A DNA stretch of 64,000 nt, from positions 310,001 to 374,000 of the forward strand of contig NZ_ANMR01000043.1 of assembly GCF_000338275.1 (NCBI RefSeq), read 5' to 3'. Below are positions 59,241 to 64,000 of the stretch, in pieces. The first letter of the stretch is position 1, and each line of letters starts with the position of its first letter. The position numbers and the translations under genes were made by a program. The DNA comes from Staphylococcus xylosus NJ. GTDB taxonomy: Bacteria > Bacillota > Bacilli > Staphylococcales > Staphylococcaceae. Below the pieces are notes generated by a model that saw only the letters and a list, made by a program, of their open reading frames with translations, made no database searches and was not told the DNA's origin.

Positions 59241-60006
59241 AATCGTATTATATAAAAAGGATTTGCTCGAACAGGGCTATTATGAAGAAAAATTAAAAAC
59301 ACTTGATGATGTAGATATTTCACATAAAACTACATTTAAAGCACAAATAGATGAATCAAACCGTTTAGCTGTTATTGCAGAAATTAAATCTAAAAGCCCA
59401 ACATTAAATGAATTGCCTAGTAGGGATTTAACGCAGCAAGTTAAAGATTATGAAGCAAACGGAGCAAACGCAGTCTCAATATTAACTGATGAGCAGTACT
59501 TTGGTGGTAGCTATGAACGTTTACAATCCTTAACTACTCAAACTGATTTACCAGTATTATGTAAAGACTTTGTCGTAGATAAAGTACAAATAGATGTAGC
59601 TAAAAAAGCAGGTGCTTCAATTATTCTATTGATTGTCAATGTCTTAACCGATCAGCAATTAAAAGAGTTATATCAATATGCAACTTCATTAAATTTAGAA
59701 GTACTTGTTGAGGTGCATGATAAAGAAGAATTATCACGTGCTTATCAGCTAAATCCACAAATTATTGGTGTGAATAATCGAGATCTTAAAAGATTTGTTA
59801 CAGATGTCTTGCATACTAATGAAATTTTAGAAAATAAAAAAGATGGTTACTATTATATTTCAGAAAGTGGCATTCGTGATGAACAAGATGTAGCGAATGT
59901 TGTTGATTCGGGTATAGATGGTTTGCTGATTGGTGAATCGTTAATGAAATGTGATGATTTAAGCCAGTTTTTACCAGGATTAAAATTAAATAAGGTGAAG
60001 CAATGA
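59224..60006 (+). CDS. trpC: Indole-3-glycerol phosphate synthase
   Basis: 260-residue (beta/alpha)8 barrel. Conserved parts are [10 protein letters not shown] with the catalytic Lys, [19 protein letters not shown] with the second Lys, EVHD, GVNNRDL and SESGI. The ATG at 59224, 7 nt from GGAGG, gives the family N-terminus MTILDEIV; further upstream ATGs lie in trpD without a site. Overlaps trpF by 4 nt. Confidence 0.95.
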   Translation: MTILDEIVLYKKDLLEQGYYEEKLKTLDDVDISHKTTFKAQIDESNRLAVIAEIKSKSPTLNELPSRDLTQQVKDYEANGANAVSILTDEQYFGGSYERLQSLTTQTDLPVLCKDFVVDKVQIDVAKKAGASIILLIVNVLTDQQLKELYQYATSLNLEVLVEVHDKEELSRAYQLNPQIIGVNNRDLKRFVTDVLHTNEILENKKDGYYYISESGIRDEQDVANVVDSGIDGLLIGESLMKCDDLSQFLPGLKLNKVKQ

Positions 60007-60632
60007 AGTTGAAATTTTGTGGTTTTCGTCAACTAGCTGATGTGAAGAAAGCAAAAGATTTAGATATCGATGCTATGGGTTTTATCCATTTTCCCAAAAG
60101 TAAGCGATTTGTTGATATTCAAAGCATTAGACAATTTACAGAAGTTATCCCTGATGATAAGGAAAAGGTAGTTATCTTGGTGAATCCAGATTATGATGTG
60201 ATAGACAGTTTAATAGAAGAAACTGGTATTACATCAATTCAATTACACGGTGAGGAACCATTAGCCACAATCTCATATATAAGACAAAAAAGTAAGGATA
60301 TAAAGATTATTAAAGCTTTGCCAGCTAAAGATAGTGAGTCATTACTGACAGCAATTGAATATTATAAACATGTAATAGACCAATTTATTATAGACACACC
60401 ATCACAAAACTATGGTGGCACAGGAAAAGTTTATGATTGGGAAATACTTGAAGTTATTAATGATATTGATTATTTGATTGCGGGCGGTATCAATTATGAG
60501 AATATTAAAAAGATAGAAAAATTATCACTTCAACACAGTGGCTATGATATTGCTAGTGGTATAGAAACGAATAATGTTAAAGATAAATGTAAAATGCAAT
60601 CAATAATAGAACATGTAAAAGGAGCTAATTAA
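60003..60632 (+). CDS. trpF: Phosphoribosylanthranilate isomerase
   Basis: 209-residue barrel enzyme. The general base Cys6 is in KLKFCGF (KICG in most relatives); [20 protein letters not shown] and [16 protein letters not shown] with the catalytic Asp are seen, and LIAGGIN binds phosphate. The ATG overlaps the trpC stop. Confidence 0.94.
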   Translation: MKLKFCGFRQLADVKKAKDLDIDAMGFIHFPKSKRFVDIQSIRQFTEVIPDDKEKVVILVNPDYDVIDSLIEETGITSIQLHGEEPLATISYIRQKSKDIKIIKALPAKDSESLLTAIEYYKHVIDQFIIDTPSQNYGGTGKVYDWEILEVINDIDYLIAGGINYENIKKIEKLSLQHSGYDIASGIETNNVKDKCKMQSIIEHVKGAN

Positions 60633-60634
60633 TT

Positions 60635-61849
60635 ATGGTAAAAAACATCCAAACAGAAGTAGATGAGTTTGGTTTCTTTGGTAATTATGGTGGTCAATAT
60701 GTACCAGAAACATTAATGCCAGCAGTACAAGAACTTAAACAGGCATACCAAGAGGCAAAAGAAGATCCCAAATTTCAAGAAGAACTCGATGGTTATTTAA
60801 AAGATTATGTAGGTCGTGAAACGCCATTGACTTATGCTAAGTCATACTCCGAATCATTAGGTGGCGCCAAAATCTATTTGAAACGTGAAGACTTAAACCA
60901 TACTGGCGCTCACAAAATAAATAATGCGCTTGGACAAGCACTGTTGGCCAAACGTATGGGCAAAAACAAACTGGTTGCTGAAACAGGTGCAGGTCAACAT
61001 GGCGTGGCTAGCGCAACAGTAGCTGCGTTGTTTGATATGGAACTTGTTGTATTTATGGGTGAAGAAGATATTAAGAGACAATCACTAAATGTTTTTCGAA
61101 TGGAATTATTAGGTGCAAAAGTAGAACCAGTAACTGAAGGTCAAGGAACACTGTCCGATGCAGTGAACAAGGCATTGCAATATTGGGTCAGTCATGTAGA
61201 AGATACACATTATTTATTAGGTTCTGCGTTAGGTCCAGATCCATTTCCTACTATTGTAAGAGACTTCCAAAAAGTTATAGGTAATGAGATCAAATCTCAA
61301 GTTCAAGAAATTGAAGGTCGCTTACCTGATGCAATTGTTGCTTGCGTGGGTGGAGGATCAAACGCAATTGGAACGTTTTATCCGTTTGTGGAAGAGGATG
61401 TAAAGTTATATGGTGTCGAAGCAGCTGGTGAAGGTTTTGATTCTAACAAACATGCATTAGCAATAAATAAAGGTAAAGAAGGCGTGTTACATGGTACCAA
61501 GATGTACCTAATTCAAGATGAGCATGGTCAAATTGAATTAGCACACTCTATTTCAGCTGGATTAGATTACCCTGGCGTTGGTCCTGAGCATTCGTATTAT
61601 CATGATATCGGCAGAGTGAAGTATGCAACTGCGAGTGATAAACAAGCGATGGATGCACTTGTTAGATTCACTAAAGCTGAAGGTATTATTCCTGCTATTG
61701 AAAGCGCACATGCTTTAAGTTATGTAGAAACATTAGCACCGACTATGAACTCAGATGAAATCTTAGTTGTTACAGTATCAGGTCGTGGTGATAAAGATAT
61801 GGAAACAATTAGAAATTATATGAAACAGGATGGTGACAAACATGCATAA
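60635..61849 (+). CDS. trpB: Tryptophan synthase beta chain
   Basis: 404-residue PLP enzyme joining indole and serine. PLP-binding Lys94 is in [14 protein letters not shown], with the phosphate cup [12 protein letters not shown] and the catalytic Glu in AETGAGQHG. TrpB1-type length and sequence. AAAGGAGC precedes the ATG, 2 nt after the trpF stop. Forms the alpha2-beta2 complex with TrpA. Confidence 0.97.
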   Translation: MVKNIQTEVDEFGFFGNYGGQYVPETLMPAVQELKQAYQEAKEDPKFQEELDGYLKDYVGRETPLTYAKSYSESLGGAKIYLKREDLNHTGAHKINNALGQALLAKRMGKNKLVAETGAGQHGVASATVAALFDMELVVFMGEEDIKRQSLNVFRMELLGAKVEPVTEGQGTLSDAVNKALQYWVSHVEDTHYLLGSALGPDPFPTIVRDFQKVIGNEIKSQVQEIEGRLPDAIVACVGGGSNAIGTFYPFVEEDVKLYGVEAAGEGFDSNKHALAINKGKEGVLHGTKMYLIQDEHGQIELAHSISAGLDYPGVGPEHSYYHDIGRVKYATASDKQAMDALVRFTKAEGIIPAIESAHALSYVETLAPTMNSDEILVVTVSGRGDKDMETIRNYMKQDGDKHA

Positions 61850-62570
61850 ATTATTTATACCTTATGTTATGGGGAATAAGCATTTTATTGAAAATGTGAA
61901 AACATTAAGTAATGTAGGTGCCGATATTATTGAAGTGGGGGTGCCTTTTTCAGATCCAGTAGCTGATGGCCCTGTCATTATGGATGCTGGTAATAAAGCA
62001 ATTCAAGAAGGTGTGAATATACAATTCATTTTGGATCAACTCACAAAACATCGTGATGAAATTCAAAGTGACTATGTTTTAATGACGTATTATAATATCA
62101 TCAATTACTATGGTGAATCAGAGTTTTTACAAGCATGTGAACGTGCTGGTGTATACGGATTAATTATCCCTGACTTACCACATGAATTAGTGCAACAATT
62201 TAAAGAACGCCATCCACAAAGAAAGACACAAATAATCTCATTAATAGCTATGACGACATCTGAATCTCGAAGTAATCAAATTGCTAAAGATGCAGAAGGT
62301 TTTATATACACTGTAACGATGAATGCAACAACTGGTGAAAATGGTAAATTTCATCCAGAGCTAAAAGATAGAATTAAAAAAATAAAAGATAAATCTGAGG
62401 TGCCCGTAGTTGCTGGTTTTGGTATACGAACACCGGAACATGTTAAAGATATTACTGAGGCATCAGATGGTGTAGTCATAGGTAGTGAAATTGTTAAACG
62501 ATTTGAAAATGATAGTGAAAAAAATATGTTGAATTACTTGAAATCTATAAGAAATGCACTTAATCAATAA
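61842..62570 (+). CDS. trpA: Tryptophan synthase alpha chain
   Basis: 242-residue barrel that cleaves indole-3-glycerol phosphate. The catalytic Glu31 ([11 protein letters not shown]) and Asp42 (ADGP) are present; loop 6 reads [12 protein letters not shown], and phosphate-binding GFGIRTPE and VIGSEIV follow. The ATG at 61842 overlaps the trpB stop by 8 nt, preceded by GGATGGTG. Loop 6 has TMNATTG where many enzymes have SRxGVTG, as is usual in staphylococci. Confidence 0.95.
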   Translation: MHKLFIPYVMGNKHFIENVKTLSNVGADIIEVGVPFSDPVADGPVIMDAGNKAIQEGVNIQFILDQLTKHRDEIQSDYVLMTYYNIINYYGESEFLQACERAGVYGLIIPDLPHELVQQFKERHPQRKTQIISLIAMTTSESRSNQIAKDAEGFIYTVTMNATTGENGKFHPELKDRIKKIKDKSEVPVVAGFGIRTPEHVKDITEASDGVVIGSEIVKRFENDSEKNMLNYLKSIRNALNQ

Positions 62571-62617
62571 AATTCCACAATAATTTTATGTATAGATTTG
62601 TTAAAATAAGGGTAACA

Positions 62618-62668
62618 GATTATCAGAGGATTCTTGGTATATATTGTATCGATGATAATCCTTATTTT
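62618..62668 (+). terminator. Probable trp operon terminator
   Basis: GATTATCA (62618-62625) pairs with TGATAATC (62653-62660) across a 27-nt loop, followed by CTTATTTTAT. Moderately convincing. Confidence 0.5.
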
Positions 62669-62686
62669 ATAAAGAGGTGATATAAA

Positions 62687-63346
62687 ATGAGTAAAAAAGT
62701 TTTATTCATACTAACAAGCAGAGATCAATATGAAGATGGAACGCCAACAGGATTATGGTTAGAAGAGGCGAGCGAGCCTTATAATATATTAACAGAGGCA
62801 GACATTGATGTAGATATAACTTCTATTGAAGGCGGTGCAGTTCCTTTAGATCCAAACTCAACACAAAATAACGAACTTGATAAATATGCAGAATTTGTAG
62901 CAAAAATTAAAGATGTACCTAGTATTGCAGAAGTAGATGTAGCTCAGTACGATGCTGTGTATCTACCTGGTGGTCATGGAACAGTATTTGATTATGCACA
63001 CAATCAACAATTATCATCGATATTAGCTGATTTTAAAGATGAAGATAAAATTATTTCATCTGTATGTCACGGACCAAGTGCATTTGTTGGCGCCAAAGAT
63101 AAACAAGGTAATTTCTTAGTTAATGGCGTTACACTTACTTCATTTACAGATGAAGAAGAACGTGCAATGGGCTTAGAAAATAAAGTACCATTCTTAACTC
63201 AAACAGAATTAGAAAATCAAGGTGCTAAGTTCATAACTAAAGAAAACTTTAGCGAACATGTAGAAATAGATAGTCAATTTATCACTGGACAAAATCCACA
63301 ATCAAGTGTTGCTATCGGTAAAGCGTTACGCGATGCATTAAAATAA
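62687..63346 (+). CDS. DJ-1/PfpI family protein (Hsp31-like)
   Basis: 219-residue class I glutamine-amidotransferase-like fold. The nucleophile elbow is SSVCHGPSAF with Cys127-His128, and the acidic partner Glu26/27 is in GTPTGLWLEEASEP, the pattern of Hsp31-like glyoxalase III/deglycase proteins. A role in detoxifying methylglyoxal or other reactive carbonyls is likely but not shown by sequence. AAGAGGTGA precedes the ATG. Confidence 0.9.
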   Translation: MSKKVLFILTSRDQYEDGTPTGLWLEEASEPYNILTEADIDVDITSIEGGAVPLDPNSTQNNELDKYAEFVAKIKDVPSIAEVDVAQYDAVYLPGGHGTVFDYAHNQQLSSILADFKDEDKIISSVCHGPSAFVGAKDKQGNFLVNGVTLTSFTDEEERAMGLENKVPFLTQTELENQGAKFITKENFSEHVEIDSQFITGQNPQSSVAIGKALRDALK

Positions 63347-63383
63347 ACACAACGATAATTTATTAGTTGTTTGTGCTAAATAA

Positions 63384-63416
63384 AAACTGGGAGACTTATT
63401 AAGTTTCCCAGTTTTT
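63384..63416 (+). terminator. Terminator of the DJ-1 family gene
   Basis: AAAACTGGGAGACTT pairs with AAGTTTCCCAGTTTT (one mismatch) around ATT, then TT. Confidence 0.88.
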
Positions 63417-63419
63417 ATT

Positions 63420-63805
63420 ATATTTTAAGAAGTAGACTAATATACAGTAATATTTGAATTTAAATATAGTTGAAGAAGGGAGAAATAAGCACAGATAAAT
63501 GTATACATGACTGTTTATGTTAAAAGCGTAATTATAAAGGGAAATATTGTTTTTTAAAATATTGTTATTAAGATACTTTTGGTCAATACTTGAATATTAA
63601 AACACTTTTTAATAATTAAAATAATGCTGATGAAAGATTAAATATAAATACTTTGTTAGAATAGAAGTAATGATATAATTGTAAGACACAGCACGATTAT
63701 AAAGCATTGTGGACAGGGTATTGATTTTGTTTTATGAATGAATATTGTATAATAATTAAGATTGAAGTTTAACTCGAAAAAGAATTATAGACAATTAGGA
63801 GTATA
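63420..63805. other. Gene-free region upstream of femA
   Basis: About 390 AT-rich bases; should include the femA promoter. No other structure or frame recognised. Confidence 0.4.
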
Positions 63806-63810
63806 CAAAA

Positions 63811-64000
63811 ATGAAATTTACAAATTTAACTGCAAAAGAGTTTGGTGCATTTACAGATAAAATGCCAAATAGCCATTTCACACAAATGGTAGGGAATTAT
63901 GAATTGAAAATTGCAGAAAGTACTGAAACACATTTAGTAGGTATAAAAAACAATGAAAATGAAGTCATTGCAGCTTGTTTATTAACTGCGGTGCCAGTAA
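63811..64000 (+). CDS. femA: FemA, pentaglycine bridge synthesis (5' part)
   Basis: The first 63 codons of femA; the window cuts the gene. The start MKFTNLTAKEFGAFTDKMPN and HFTQMVGNYELK match staphylococcal FemA, which adds glycines 2 and 3 to the lipid II stem lysine using Gly-tRNA and is needed for methicillin resistance. TTAGGAG is 9 nt before the ATG. femB would be expected next. Confidence 0.95.
   Translation, partial: MKFTNLTAKEFGAFTDKMPNSHFTQMVGNYELKIAESTETHLVGIKNNENEVIAACLLTAVPV

Noticed and set aside
1-64000. CRISPR array, tRNA, rRNA, prophage or SCC element
   Set aside because: No regularly spaced repeats, tRNA-like or rRNA sequence, phage genes or recombinases were seen.

Overview
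The window is chromosomal DNA from a low-GC Gram-positive bacterium, almost certainly a coagulase-negative Staphylococcus. The proteins and gene order match the known katA-rpsN-guaC-lexA-sosA-tkt-sbcDC-mscL-opuD-acnA-plsY-parEC-alsT-glcT-mprF-msrR-tyrA-trp-femA segment of staphylococcal chromosomes. The ribose ABC-transport operon and the TagE-like glycosyltransferase are not in the S. aureus arrangement I remember, which points to another species (perhaps the S. saprophyticus/xylosus group; weak inference). No tRNA, rRNA, CRISPR array, prophage or intact insertion sequence was seen.

Layout. 1-5.8 kb: HAD phosphatase, amino-acid permease, catalase under a PerR-type operator, an IS3-like end fragment, and the divergent zinc-stress ribosomal genes rpmG and rpsN, each with a Zur-type box. 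5.9-13.6 kb: guaC (PurBox), a CAP-domain protein, the divergent SOS pair lexA/sosA, transketolase and small conserved genes. 13.7-18.5 kb: sbcD-sbcC with an SOS box, mscL. 18.6-32.8 kb: betaine transporter, aconitase (CcpC/CcpE box), thioesterase, plsY, parE-parC (SOS box), alsT with a structured leader, glcT. 33-39 kb: membrane acyltransferase, AI-2E-family protein, mprF. 39-44.2 kb: rbsRDACB with two RbsR-like operators and an upstream cre. 44.3-52.2 kb: msrA, msrR, a type I toxin-antitoxin locus of the Fst/PepA1 family, a 4-OT tautomerase, a Y-family polymerase with two SOS boxes, tyrA (CodY-like box), a 2-hydroxyacid dehydrogenase and an M42 peptidase. 52.5-55.7 kb: accessory AT-rich stretch with a teichoic-acid-type glycosyltransferase, a GNAT protein and a small membrane protein. 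55.7-62.6 kb: trpEGDCFBA behind two tandem tryptophan T-box attenuators. The window ends with a DJ-1/PfpI protein and the 5' part of femA.

Shared themes. SOS control is dense: LexA itself plus seven LexA boxes serving lexA, sosA, sbcDC, parEC and the Y-family polymerase. Metal and oxidative stress (PerR-type, Zur-type and Fur-like sites; catalase; MsrA), cell envelope (PlsY, MprF, MsrR, TagE-like, FemA) and aromatic amino-acid synthesis (tyrA, trp) make up most of the rest.

The points most worth a second look are the type I toxin-antitoxin locus, whose antitoxin RNA carries two repeats matching the toxin start region; the tandem T-boxes; an uncharacterised alsT leader with mutually exclusive pairings over the Shine-Dalgarno; a hairpin sequestering a ribosome site at an IS-like end; and several genes whose only well-placed start codons are ATT or CTG.
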